DNA of 64,000 bases from Motiliproteus sp041586615 (lineage in GTDB: Bacteria; Pseudomonadota; Gammaproteobacteria; Pseudomonadales; Balneatricaceae). Shown in pieces: positions 1-8,204 of this stretch. Numbering within the stretch: position 1 is the first letter of the stretch; every line of letters starts with the position of its first letter. A program made the position numbers and the translations under genes. The stretch covers positions 1 to 64,000 of the forward strand of contig JBFGZS010000016.1 of the NCBI GenBank assembly GCA_041586615.1. The letters are read 5' to 3'. The notes under the pieces are model-generated. The model was not told the origin of the DNA. It worked only from the letters and a program-made list of their open reading frames with translations, and searched no databases.

Positions 1-470
1 CAGTCATCCTCTTGGTTGGCTCGACGGGCAATGGCTTCATTCAGGCAGCGCATAAACCAGCTGATATCCATCAACCGCGCGCGCCATTGGCTGACCTGTT
101 CACGGACCGCGTCTAATTCCGCGCGGGTCATCGGCTCGTTGTTGAGATAACGGTGGGTTAGGGGCGTGCCGGCGAAGAGGCTGTGCCAACGCTGAATCAC
201 CTCGCGGGTCTCCCAGGCATCGGCCTTGTCACGATCGACGTGTAAGACGATGTGATAGTGGTTGTGCATGACGGCATAGGCGCAGACATCGATGGCAAAC
301 TGTTTCGCCAGGATGATGATGCGATCACGAATCCAGCCTCGCCGATGTTCGAAACTGGTCCCCGTCTGTGTATCTTTACCACAGAGAAAGGCACGGCGTA
401 CGCAGCGGGAGACGCAGTGGTAATAGGGCGTGGCGTCGAGGGATACCCCGGCTTTCCTTGGTTTGGGCAT
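1..470 (-). CDS. REP-associated tyrosine transposase (RAYT, IS200-like Y1 family), 3' end beyond window
   Basis: The reading frame starts at the ATG complementary to 468-470, after an AAGGA ribosome site 8 bases upstream, and stays open to the left window edge, so only about 156 N-terminal residues are visible. It opens MPKPRKAGVSLDATPYYHCV and continues with SRCVRRAFLCG, then MHNHYHIVLHVD at about residues 70-80. The HNHYH motif is the HUH metal-binding site of Y1 transposases, and the YYHCVSRCVRRAFLCG opening is typical of RAYTs. These single-strand nucleases are linked to short palindromic REP repeats, usually as single-copy domesticated enzymes. The catalytic tyrosine cannot be judged because the 3' end is missing. 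Family assignment is confident; activity is unknown. Confidence 0.85.
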   Translation of the reverse strand, partial: MPKPRKAGVSLDATPYYHCVSRCVRRAFLCGKDTQTGTSFEHRRGWIRDRIIILAKQFAIDVCAYAVMHNHYHIVLHVDRDKADAWETREVIQRWHSLFAGTPLTHRYLNNEPMTRAELDAVREQVSQWRARLMDISWFMRCLNEAIARRANQEDD

Positions 471-510
471 GGCATCAGTCCTTGATGTGGAACGGTGAAC
501 GCTAAGCGTG

Positions 511-621
511 GTTGATGGTTGCTGAAAGAGCAAGGTTTATGGTGGATGTCCATTTTCGAATTGCATTTTCGAATTGGTTGATTGTTGAAAGGGCAAGATT
601 AATTGTGGGTGTCCATTTTCG
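511..621. repeat. Two degenerate copies of a ~47-base motif with a 13-base tandem duplication between them
   Basis: Copy one (511-558) and copy two (577-621) share the frame GGTTGATNGTTG, a GAAAGNGCAAG block and the end GTCCATTTTCG. Between them CATTTTCGAATTG is repeated exactly twice in tandem (551-576). The array lies upstream of the transposase start, so it may be a remnant of a REP-like target or element end. The rest of 471-794 has no convincing gene. Confidence 0.6.
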
Positions 622-794
622 GAAAGCGGATCGCTAGCACGGGTCGCTGGTTGCAAGGCGGCGCTCAGGGTAAACCTGGTCATGGCGTATCGCTCTTCTG
701 TTGGTTGTTGATCTGGCGAGATCAATCAACAGGATACGTCATTTTCCCTACCGTCCCCGTACACCAGAATCTCCATATTTCCATGGGGTCTGGA

Positions 795-1454
795 TTAGCT
801 CAATGCCGGAAACACGATCGGCGTATCCCCTTCCTTCCATTGGGCATATTTTGGCATCACATGTTGAAACAGTTCCGATTCGACCCATTGTTGCAACCAG
901 TCGCGCAATTTAGGATAAGGGGCATCTTGAAACCACTCGGGATCCACGCCAGAAAACTGCCGGATAAACGGAAAGATAGCGGCGTCGGCGAAGGTCTTTC
1001 TTTCTCCCGCCAAATAAGCACTCCGTGTAAGGCGTCGTTCTAAATGTTCTAGAAACCGTTCGCCTCGATTTCGATAATCTACTGCAGAGAGCGCCGGGTA
1101 ACGAACGGAATATTTATAACGATCGAGGCTGGGCTTAAAATGGAGATCATTTTCCTGTACAAGTTCATTAATGTCGTTTTGCTTTTTTATATTCTCATCG
1201 AGCCACTTGTCAGGATCACGTTGCTCCAATGCCCAGCGCATTATCTCCCGGCTTTCGTCGATGACGCTTCCGTCCACGAGCTGCAGAACAGGCACCGTCG
1301 CCTTCGGAGAGAGAGTGAATAATTCTGCAGGCTTTTCTTTGAGTAGCACTTCACGCCAAACAACAGCCTGCCCACTGTAAGCAATCGCTAGACGAGCGCG
1401 TATTGCGTAAGGACAGCGTCGAAAAGTATACAGAATGGGTAACTTAGCATTCAT
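795..1454 (-). CDS. Glutathione S-transferase family protein
   Basis: A 219-residue protein of normal GST length. The N-terminal thioredoxin-like domain (about residues 5-80) carries CPYAIRARLAI with Cys14 at the usual catalytic or mixed-disulfide position, followed by the cis-proline motif ATVPVL and the glutathione-binding DES. An all-helical C-terminal domain follows. The single cysteine in CPYA suggests a monothiol, omega- or Grx2-like enzyme rather than a classical Tyr/Ser GST, so thiol transfer or deglutathionylation is as likely as conjugation. The start ATG has only a weak ribosome site. It stands alone between the transposase region and the lipoprotein gene; the substrate cannot be read from the sequence. 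Confidence 0.85.
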   Translation of the reverse strand: MNAKLPILYTFRRCPYAIRARLAIAYSGQAVVWREVLLKEKPAELFTLSPKATVPVLQLVDGSVIDESREIMRWALEQRDPDKWLDENIKKQNDINELVQENDLHFKPSLDRYKYSVRYPALSAVDYRNRGERFLEHLERRLTRSAYLAGERKTFADAAIFPFIRQFSGVDPEWFQDAPYPKLRDWLQQWVESELFQHVMPKYAQWKEGDTPIVFPALS

Positions 1455-1749
1455 GGTCAGAGACTTGATCAGTAAACGGGTTGGATCATAGTAATCGGTA
1501 TAGGGGCCAAATGCACAACCCCAGCTTTACATAGCCAAGACAACCTGAGGCCTGTAGGCGGACGTTTCTGACAGCATGTTAACCGCTACGACGTCCCTGC
1601 AATGGGGCACGCCAAGTGATAGACATAGGACAAAGAGACCCGGTTAGTCTGTTATGCTCACCAACAGACACTCGTGTGGAGTGGTCTCACGTTGACACGA
1701 TTGAACCAACCCCGCCTCCAAAGGGCGTCAGTTTTTAACGTTAGGAAAT

Positions 1750-2196
1750 ATGATGAAAAACTCTTTAATTGTTCTATGGACCCTTACCTTCTCCTGGGTA
1801 CTGGCAGGCTGTAGCAGTGATACGCGTAACCTGCCCCTCCAAGATGCCGATTACTCCTACGAGTTGGATACGTGGCAGGAAAACTCTGAGGTTTATGAAT
1901 TTACACCGAAAGCAAGCGCTGATCGCGCTTGCATCATGCTCATGCTTGATTCTGGTGCAGATATGGGGTTGTCTTGCTTCCCTAAAGGAACGCAGGGGAA
2001 GGCCGTTAGGCTGTTAGCGCCCGACTTTGCCTATGAGCTGGACACCTGGGCGGAGAACTCTGAACTTTACGAGTTTACCCCACGCTCAAACACAGCTTAC
2101 TCATGCACCATGTTTATGCTGGATTCTGGGAAGGCGATGGGACTTCGCTGTAAGCCAAAGTCGGTTAAAGCAGCGACAACACAGCCTACAGGCTAA
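1750..2196 (+). CDS. Small lipoprotein built from two tandem 46-residue repeats
   Basis: 148 residues. A signal peptide ends in the lipobox LAGC with Cys21 as lipidation site, so it is probably membrane-anchored in the envelope. Residues 34-79 and 92-137 are two copies of the same unit: each has YELDTW, ENSE(V/L)YEFTP, a hydrophobic MLDSG stretch and MGL(S/R)C(F/K)PK. Each copy holds two cysteines 15 residues apart (61/76 and 119/134), which would allow one disulfide per unit. Two adjacent ATG codons (1750, 1753) follow an AGGAAAT ribosome site. I do not recognise the family and assign no function. Confidence 0.75.
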   Translation: MMKNSLIVLWTLTFSWVLAGCSSDTRNLPLQDADYSYELDTWQENSEVYEFTPKASADRACIMLMLDSGADMGLSCFPKGTQGKAVRLLAPDFAYELDTWAENSELYEFTPRSNTAYSCTMFMLDSGKAMGLRCKPKSVKAATTQPTG

Positions 2197-2290
2197 CCCG
2201 CCCCCCAGTACGCCGCGCGATGGCGCGCTATGCGGGGTATCCATCGCCCATTGACTGACACGCTAAATGATCGACTATCTGAGGTGATCC

Positions 2291-2680
2291 ATGTCTGAAC
2301 AAGATATCCAGAACGGCCTGAAAGTCCGTACCGAAGTGATGAGCGAACCCTTTGTTGCCCGCGCGATGAGCGGTGCCAGTGACTTTACCGCACCGATGCA
2401 AAACTGGGTCAATGAACACGCCTGGGGCTCAACCTGGCAGCGCGAGGGACTGCCCCGCTCGACCCGCAGCCTGGTCACCATCGCCATGCTTGCGGCGTTG
2501 AAAGCGCCCAACGAGTTGAAAGGCCACGTACGCGGCGCGCTACGTAATGGCTGCACCGTACCGGAGATCCAGGAAGTGCTGCTGCATGTGTTTCCCTACT
2601 GCGGCGCCCCGGCGGCGCTGGAAGCCAGCCGCGCGGCCAATGAGGTGATCGAAGCCTGGCTGGCCAATCCCGAAAACTGA
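2291..2680 (+). CDS. Carboxymuconolactone decarboxylase (CMD) family protein
   Basis: 129 residues with the compact all-helical CMD/AhpD-like fold. Conserved elements are NEHAWGSTWQREGL, RSLVTIAMLAAL and ELKGHVRGALRNGCTVPEIQEVLLH, close to PcaC-type gamma-carboxymuconolactone decarboxylase. There is no CxxC, so AhpD-like peroxidase activity is unlikely. No other protocatechuate genes are nearby, so the substrate may differ from that of PcaC. A GAGGTGA ribosome site precedes the ATG. The gene ends 7 bases from the convergent membrane-protein gene. Confidence 0.85.
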   Translation: MSEQDIQNGLKVRTEVMSEPFVARAMSGASDFTAPMQNWVNEHAWGSTWQREGLPRSTRSLVTIAMLAALKAPNELKGHVRGALRNGCTVPEIQEVLLHVFPYCGAPAALEASRAANEVIEAWLANPEN

Positions 2681-2687
2681 GTGCCAA

Positions 2688-3047
2688 TCAGCGCGGGGCT
2701 GACGGGGGCGCTGCGCGCTTCAGGACCCTGAGGTCCTGCCTGCGCCCTTCCCGATAACCGTCGACCATCGAAAACACCCAACAACCGAGTAACAGCAGGT
2801 AGGCCCAGCTTACGCCACTGCCCTGGGTGGCCATCATCACCTGCTGAAGATCCACCGGCTGCCCCGAAGCCAAGGAGTGTTCAATCAGCGTCCTGGCGGT
2901 GTCGATGGCCGCCGAGATAATGGCCCACAATCCCAGCACAACCAGCAGCATCAGTAATACCGCACGCCGATAACAGCGCAGTGCCAGGTGCCCCGTGCCG
3001 GGCATCACCAGACCGTTCAGCCATAACGCCTTGGTCGCTCGCTTCAT
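2688..3047 (-). CDS. Small membrane protein of unknown function
   Basis: 119 residues from an ATG with a very strong GGGAGGAGAG ribosome site; the frame is open further upstream but that ribosome site fixes the start. It begins MKRATKALWLNGLVMPGTGH, a PGxGH turn often seen at the start of small inner-membrane proteins, then has two hydrophobic segments (about 28-50 and 80-97) and a basic C-terminal tail. It lies 46 bases downstream of tesA on the same strand, so the two may be co-transcribed. No function can be assigned. Confidence 0.65.
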   Translation of the reverse strand: MKRATKALWLNGLVMPGTGHLALRCYRRAVLLMLLVVLGLWAIISAAIDTARTLIEHSLASGQPVDLQQVMMATQGSGVSWAYLLLLGCWVFSMVDGYREGRRQDLRVLKRAAPPSAPR

Positions 3048-3093
3048 GTTTTCTCTCCTCCCTGTACAAACGCGTGATATCACGCACGTCCGC

Positions 3094-3705
3094 TCAACCT
3101 TCCCGAACCAGGTACGACTGCAGCTGCGGCCAGATATTATCCAGTAAGGTCGGCTGCGCCTGGGCATTGGGATGTAAGCCATCCGGTTGCATCAGCGCGG
3201 GAACGCCACCGACACCGTCCAGAAAAAAAGGCACCAGCGACACCCGATAACGCGCCCCAACCTGCTGGAACTGATTAAAGAACCCCTCGGCATAACGGAT
3301 ACCGTAATTGGGCGGCAAGCGCATCCCCAACAAAACGACCTCCGCGCCGCTCTGGCGCGACAGGGTCACCAATGAGGCCAGGTTTTGACTGATGACCGGC
3401 AAGGGCGTCCCCCGCAGGCCATCATTAGCACCCAGCTCGATAATCACCAACCGGGGTTTGACCGACTGCAATAAGGCCGGTAGACGCGCCAGACCACCAC
3501 TGGTGGTCTCGCCGCTGATGCTGGCGTTGGCAACCCGAATATTCGGGTTTGTCTCGGCTACCCGTCGTTGTAACAGATCGACCCAACCCTGCTCCCGTTC
3601 CATGCCGTACGCTGCACTGATACTATCTCCAAGTACCAGCCACTGGGCAGCTCCGGCGGATAACGGAAAACACAGAACCAGAGCACATAACCATGACCAT
3701 CGCAT
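3094..3705 (-). CDS. tesA: Periplasmic arylesterase / lysophospholipase TesA (SGNH hydrolase)
   Basis: 203 residues with a cleavable signal peptide (about residues 1-19, ending SAGAA). SGNH blocks are present: GDSISAAYGM with nucleophile Ser28, the block II glycine in SGETTSGG, GANDGLRG and the catalytic pair in DGLHPN near the C-terminus. E. coli TesA is a periplasmic thioesterase, arylesterase and lysophospholipase L1 of similar size. The location, divergent from ybbA-ybbP, matches the E. coli arrangement and supports the name. Its first 13 bases overlap the start of ybbA on the other strand. Confidence 0.92.
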   Translation of the reverse strand: MRWSWLCALVLCFPLSAGAAQWLVLGDSISAAYGMEREQGWVDLLQRRVAETNPNIRVANASISGETTSGGLARLPALLQSVKPRLVIIELGANDGLRGTPLPVISQNLASLVTLSRQSGAEVVLLGMRLPPNYGIRYAEGFFNQFQQVGARYRVSLVPFFLDGVGGVPALMQPDGLHPNAQAQPTLLDNIWPQLQSYLVREG

Positions 3706-4400
3706 CGCAAATTCCTACCACTGAATCAGACGTCATTCTAGAGAGCCGGGCGTTGACCAAAACGGTAACCACCCAGCGCGGGGACCTTACCATTCTCAAG
3801 GGCGTAACCCTTCAGGTCAACCGGGGTGAGAGTATCGCCATCGTCGGCGCTAGCGGCTCGGGTAAATCGACCCTGCTCGGGTTGCTGGCGGGCCTCGATA
3901 GCGCCTCATCCGGCGATGTTATCCTGGCAGGGCAGTCCCTGGCGAACATGAGCGAAGACCAGCGCGCCCAAGCCCGCAGCCAGTCAGTCGGTTTTGTCTT
4001 TCAAAGCTTTCAGCTGATACCGGCATTAAGCGCACGGGAAAACGTCATGCTGCCGCTGGAGCTGTCCGGAAACCGGCAAGCAAAGGAAGAAGCCACCGAA
4101 CTGTTGATCCGGGTCGGGCTGGCGGAGCGTCAGACCCATTACCCGGCCCAACTGTCGGGAGGCGAGCAACAACGGGTCGCCATCGCGCGCGCCTTCGCCA
4201 GCCACCCACGGGTCCTGTTCGCCGATGAACCCACGGGCAACCTCGATTCCGAAACGGGAAAAACCATTATCGAGCTGCTGTTTGAACTCAACCGCGAGCA
4301 ACAGACCACGCTGATCCTGGTCACCCACGACAACCAGCTGGCCGATCGCTGTCAACGCCGGTTGACCCTGCGCGACGGCGCACTGATCACCGAAGAATGA
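3693..4400 (+). CDS. ybbA: ABC transporter ATP-binding protein YbbA
   Basis: 235 residues. Walker A GASGSGKST is at residues 52-60, the signature LSGGEQQRVAIARA and Walker B VLFADEPTGNLDS follow, and the H-loop is VTHD. It belongs to the LolD/MacB-type family that pairs with FtsX-like permeases, and ybbP follows 52 bases downstream. The ATG at 3693 lies inside the first codons of the divergent tesA. No other good start exists before the conserved region, so the 5' overlap is probably real, although the ribosome site is weak. The transported substrate is not established; the pairing with TesA suggests an envelope lipid or lipoprotein role, which is inference. Confidence 0.9.
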   Translation: MTIASQIPTTESDVILESRALTKTVTTQRGDLTILKGVTLQVNRGESIAIVGASGSGKSTLLGLLAGLDSASSGDVILAGQSLANMSEDQRAQARSQSVGFVFQSFQLIPALSARENVMLPLELSGNRQAKEEATELLIRVGLAERQTHYPAQLSGGEQQRVAIARAFASHPRVLFADEPTGNLDSETGKTIIELLFELNREQQTTLILVTHDNQLADRCQRRLTLRDGALITEE

Positions 4401-4452
4401 ATCCGCACGCCTGGGCGTTAAGCGGCGAACAACACCGACAAGAGGGGCGATC

Positions 4453-6933
4453 ATGATCCTACGGCTGGCTCTGAAACAACTGTGGCGTGAGTGGGTATCC
4501 GGCGAATTACGCCTGCTGCTTATTGCGCTGGTGGTCGCGGTGACCGCCACCTGTGCCGTCGGTTTTTTTACCGACCGGGTCGAACGCGCCTTGGTTCGCC
4601 AGTCCAGTGAGTTTCTGGCCGCCGATCTGGTGATGCGCAGCGCCCGCCCGGCGCAGGACGATCTGCGTGCTCAAGCCACGAGTCGGGGGCTGGCCTACAG
4701 CGAACAGCTTATCTTTCCCAGCATGCTGGCCGCAGGTGATGCCATGCTGCTGGCCAGCATCAAAGTGGTCGATGCCGCCTACCCGCTCAGAGGCCTGCTG
4801 CATATCGCCGACCAGCCCGGGGCACCGACCCGCACCGTGCACAGCGGCCCCGTTGCCGGCGAGGCCTGGCTGGAACCGCGCCTGCTGGATAGCCTGCAAC
4901 TGGCCATCGGCGACGAGGTCGAGCTGGGCCGGACCCGGCTCCGCGTCAGCGCGGTATTGATGCAGGAGCCTGACCGCAGTGGCGGCCTGTTCAGCCTGCA
5001 ACCCCGGGCCCTCATCAACCGGGCGGACCTGGATGCCAGCGGCGTGATTCAGCCGGGTAGCCGTGTCAGTTACCGTTACCTGTTCAGCGGGCCTGAGAGT
5101 GAGATTCCCAACCTGCAGCGCTGGTTAACCCCGCGCCTTAAACCCGGTCAAAGAGTGATCTCCGTTGATGAAGACAATCCCACCCTGGGCAAGACCCTGA
5201 GCCGTGCCCGCAGCTATCTTAATTTGTCCGGTATGCTGGCGGTCGTCATGGCCGGAGCCGCCATTGCCATGAGCGCTCGCCGCTACAGCACGCGCCATCT
5301 CGACGGTGCGGCCCTGCTGCGCTGTTTCGGGCTCAGCCAACGCCAGATTCTGCAACTGCATGCCTGCCAGTTGCTGATTGCCGGGACCGCAGCCTGCGTG
5401 CTGGGTGTTCTACTGGGCTGGCTGGCGCAATTCGGGCTGCTCGCACTACTCAGCAACCTGCTACCCCAGGCGCTGCCTGCCGCCGGTATTACCCCGGCGC
5501 TGGTCGGCTTTCTGACCGGCATACTGGTGCTGATCGGCTTTGCCTTACCGCCCCTGCTCAGTCTGGCCCGCGTTCCACCGCTGCGGGTACTGCGCCGGGA
5601 GCTGCTGCCATTACCGGCCGCTGCCTGGCTGGTCTACGGCCTTGCCGCGACGCTGATACTGGGGCTGATGTGGTATTACAGCAATAGTCTGAACCTGACG
5701 CTGGTGGTCGCCGCCGGCGGCGGGCTCGTCAGCCTGGTCCTGGCGATAACAGGCTGGGGGCTGCTGGCCCTGATCCGACGCATCCCCGGCCCATTGACCT
5801 GGCGGCTGGCCCACCGCAACCTGCAGCGGCACCGCCACGCGACCCTTAGCCAGCTACTGGCCTTCGGCATCACCCTGGGTGCCATGGCGCTGATTCTGCT
5901 GGTGCGCAGCGACCTGCTCGATACCTGGCAGAGCCAGCTACCCGCCGAGGCACCCAACCACTTCCTTATCAATATCCAGCCCCACGAACAGCAACCTCTG
6001 GCCGATTACCTGCAACAACAGGCTATTGGTCATAGCGGCATCTATCCGATGGTTCGGGGTCGGCTGGAAGCGATCAACGGGGCCGCCGCCACCAAACGAC
6101 TGCCGCCGGACTCTCCGGGACGCCGAGCGCTGACCCGCGAATTGAATCTGACCTGGGCCAGCGAACTGGCGGCGGATAACCGCATTGAATCCGGACGCTG
6201 GTGGCACGCAAGCGATGCAGGCAAACCGCTTATTTCACTGGAACAAAGTCTGGCCCGCGACCTGAATGTCGGGCTGGGAGACCGCTTACGTTTCAGCTTC
6301 GGCACGGCAACGCTGGAGGCCGAAGTGATCAGTCTGCGCAGCCTCGACTGGGGCTCATTGCGGCCGAATTTTTATGTTATTTTTCCGCCGGGCGGTCTTG
6401 AGGGGCTGCCCGCCAGCTTTATCACCAGCTTTTACCTGCCTCAGGAACGACAACAGCAACTCACCGGTTTAATGCAGCAGTTTCCCACCCTGACCCTGCT
6501 CGAAGTCGAACGCCTGCTGGGTAATATCCGCCTGATCGTCGCCCAGGTTAGCCTGGCGGTGGAGTATGTCCTGCTGTTTGTGTTGGCGGCGGGCCTGACC
6601 CTGCTGGGAACGGCATTGGCATCCAGTCTCGACCAGCGCCTGCAGGAAGGCGCCCTGCTGCGTACACTGGGCGCCAACAGCGCGACCCTGCGCAGCCTGT
6701 TAGTCCAGGAATACCTGCTACTAGGCGCCATCGCCGGCCTTCTGGCGGCGCTATTGGATGAAGCCGTGCTGTTCGGGCTGTACCGTATCGTGCTTGACCT
6801 CCCGTACCGCCCGAATCCGATCTTATGGCTGGCAACCATCACCACGGGTGCAGGCCTGGTGGGGCTGAGTGGTTATATCGCGACGCGGCGGGTCCTGGCA
6901 CAAAGCCCGCTGCGGGTATTACGCGAGCTTTAA
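4453..6933 (+). CDS. ybbP: ABC transporter permease YbbP (FtsX/MacB-like)
   Basis: 826 residues, close to the 804 of E. coli YbbP. An N-terminal transmembrane helix (about 20-42) is followed by a large periplasmic domain, a first FtsX-type bundle (about 260-440), a second helix pair around 465-490, another periplasmic region and a C-terminal FtsX bundle (about 690-815) ending SPLRVLREL. Both FtsX cores show the usual RRxxxxxDGAALLRCFGL and QRLQEGALLRTLGA coupling-helix motifs that contact the ATPase. It forms a transporter with the upstream YbbA; ATG has AGAGGGG upstream. Confidence 0.9.
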   Translation: MILRLALKQLWREWVSGELRLLLIALVVAVTATCAVGFFTDRVERALVRQSSEFLAADLVMRSARPAQDDLRAQATSRGLAYSEQLIFPSMLAAGDAMLLASIKVVDAAYPLRGLLHIADQPGAPTRTVHSGPVAGEAWLEPRLLDSLQLAIGDEVELGRTRLRVSAVLMQEPDRSGGLFSLQPRALINRADLDASGVIQPGSRVSYRYLFSGPESEIPNLQRWLTPRLKPGQRVISVDEDNPTLGKTLSRARSYLNLSGMLAVVMAGAAIAMSARRYSTRHLDGAALLRCFGLSQRQILQLHACQLLIAGTAACVLGVLLGWLAQFGLLALLSNLLPQALPAAGITPALVGFLTGILVLIGFALPPLLSLARVPPLRVLRRELLPLPAAAWLVYGLAATLILGLMWYYSNSLNLTLVVAAGGGLVSLVLAITGWGLLALIRRIPGPLTWRLAHRNLQRHRHATLSQLLAFGITLGAMALILLVRSDLLDTWQSQLPAEAPNHFLINIQPHEQQPLADYLQQQAIGHSGIYPMVRGRLEAINGAAATKRLPPDSPGRRALTRELNLTWASELAADNRIESGRWWHASDAGKPLISLEQSLARDLNVGLGDRLRFSFGTATLEAEVISLRSLDWGSLRPNFYVIFPPGGLEGLPASFITSFYLPQERQQQLTGLMQQFPTLTLLEVERLLGNIRLIVAQVSLAVEYVLLFVLAAGLTLLGTALASSLDQRLQEGALLRTLGANSATLRSLLVQEYLLLGAIAGLLAALLDEAVLFGLYRIVLDLPYRPNPILWLATITTGAGLVGLSGYIATRRVLAQSPLRVLREL

Positions 6934-7019
6934 ACGCGGTGGCAGGCGGCAAGATGATTGAAATCGTGAGTAAGCGCACCAAGGCTATTATATACGTGGC
7001 CTTGGAAGCAGAAAAACGA

Positions 7020-7397
7020 TCAGAATGATCGGGTACGGGGCGGTTGGGCAATCAGCTTTTCCAGGTCGGCACGTATCACCGCCACCCGCTGCCGACCCGG
7101 TCTATCGACGATATAATCACCCAGTCCACTCGAACAAGGACCGCCATCATCATCACCGTCCACCAGCGCGACACAGCGCCGGCGTATCAGCTCCAGCGCC
7201 TCATCATGGAGTATGGGGTAGCTGATAAACAGATCCCAGGCCGATTGGCTGGTCGTGCCCGTCTCGATTCCGATCAGCAGTTTGAGCACGGCCGGTCGGG
7301 ATGGCCGGTAACTGGGGACGTTCGCGTGACTCAACACCCAGAACAGCAAGCCCAGCAACACCGAGGCCGCAGCCACCGCAAACAGGAACTCTAGCAC
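7020..7397 (-). CDS. Hypothetical membrane-anchored protein
   Basis: 125 residues starting at GTG, with GGAGGG just upstream. One hydrophobic segment (about residues 3-22) is followed by a soluble domain with several Arg/Asp-rich stretches, including LIRRRCVALVDGDDDGG, and a basic end. It is 30 bases downstream of the DUF2489 gene and likely in its operon. I recognise no family. It may be a small bitopic inner-membrane protein facing the cytoplasm. Confidence 0.55.
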   Translation of the reverse strand: MLEFLFAVAAASVLLGLLFWVLSHANVPSYRPSRPAVLKLLIGIETGTTSQSAWDLFISYPILHDEALELIRRRCVALVDGDDDGGPCSSGLGDYIVDRPGRQRVAVIRADLEKLIAQPPRTRSF

Positions 7398-7427
7398 AGC
7401 CCCTCCGTCACGCCGCTGCGCAACGCG

Positions 7428-7901
7428 CTAATGCTGGAAGTTGTAAGACGACAACTTACCCACGGCAGCCAGAATCGCGGCTTTATGCGTAGCCTCCAGC
7501 TGTTCCCGTTCCAGAGTCATAGCATGGCGCTGATTAATATTAAGTTTTTTCCATTCGTCCAGGATCGGCATATGCTTGGTCGCCTCATACATCTGGTTGA
7601 TAGCGCAAAAATCTTCATGCTCATGCAGGTAAGGTGCCAGATGATCGAGTAGTTTTTTCAGTCGAATACTGCCCTCGGCCAATTCGCACTGCCCCTCCAG
7701 CATGGCCGTACTGATCACCTGCACACTGTTGAGCAGATAATCGCGCTTCTCCTGGGCTTTAGCCTCATGCTCTTTAACAACGGCTTCATGTTGCAGCCGC
7801 ACAGCCTGCTGCGTCGCGATCTGACCCCGAATCACCCAGAGCAACCCGCCAATAGCCAGCAGTCCTACCACGATCAGCATAAGCTGGGTCGCTTCACTCA
7901 T
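7428..7901 (-). CDS. DUF2489-like membrane-anchored protein
   Basis: 157 residues from the ATG at 7901, preferred over an in-frame GTG four codons upstream because GGTGGAG sits 7 bases before the ATG. An N-terminal transmembrane helix (about 6-24) leads into a coiled-coil-like segment rich in Gln/Glu/Lys and then a conserved domain containing GQCELAEGSIRLKKLLDHL and YEATKHMPILDEWKKL. The latter resembles DUF2489, a family of unknown function in gammaproteobacteria; I assign this from memory of the motif. It forms a two-gene unit with the 125-residue protein downstream. Confidence 0.65.
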   Translation of the reverse strand: MSEATQLMLIVVGLLAIGGLLWVIRGQIATQQAVRLQHEAVVKEHEAKAQEKRDYLLNSVQVISTAMLEGQCELAEGSIRLKKLLDHLAPYLHEHEDFCAINQMYEATKHMPILDEWKKLNINQRHAMTLEREQLEATHKAAILAAVGKLSSYNFQH

Positions 7902-8066
7902 AACAGTCTCCACCTACATTCAACTCCCCGGCCCGCAGTGCGTCCTAACGACACAGACAAACCGCTCTCTAGTGCTATTTTACTCGCCTCACCGCGCGGT
8001 ACCAGCCTGTTGTTGAGTCCTGAATACGCGCGCCCCGCCCACGCGTCATGCACGCCGGCGATATCA

Positions 8067-8150
8067 CGCCTTTCGCCTTTCGCCTTTCGCCTTTCGCCTT
8101 TCGCCTGAAGCCTGAAGCCTGAAGCCTGAAGCCTGAAGCCTGAAGCCTGA
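8067..8150. repeat. Array of twelve contiguous heptamers (CGCCTTT x5, CGCCTGA x1, AGCCTGA x6)
   Basis: Twelve 7-base units run without interruption: five CGCCTTT (8067-8101), one hybrid CGCCTGA (8102-8108) and six AGCCTGA (8109-8150). The hybrid unit joins the two sub-arrays and shows how one could have arisen from the other. All share GCCT. The array is intergenic, about 165 bases upstream of the DUF2489 gene and just before the candidate CsrB-like RNA. It has no spacers and is not CRISPR. Confidence 0.95.
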
Positions 8151-8181
8151 AAGAATAGCGTCCCGATCAGCCCCCCTTAAA

Positions 8182-8198
8182 ATAGGAACTTATCCTAT
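8182..8198. promoter_or_regulatory. Inverted repeat ATAGGA-N5-TCCTAT upstream of candidate sRNA
   Basis: A perfect 6-base inverted repeat with a 5-base spacer is followed by TATACA (8196-8201), a possible -10 element for rightward transcription into the GGA-hairpin region. It may be an operator or activator site. The classical GacA box TGTAAG-N6-CTTACA is not seen. The function is inference only. Confidence 0.3.
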
Positions 8199-8204
8199 AC
8201 ACAT

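Noticed and set aside
7622..7637. Sigma-54-like site TGGCAC-N5-CTGCA with GG-N10-GC spacing on the minus strand
   Set aside because: It lies in the middle of the DUF2489 coding region with no gene start at a fitting distance downstream other than an unrelated one; probably chance.
8067..8150. CRISPR array
   Set aside because: Units are 7 bases with no spacers and no cas genes; simple tandem repeat. The same holds for the 34270 array.
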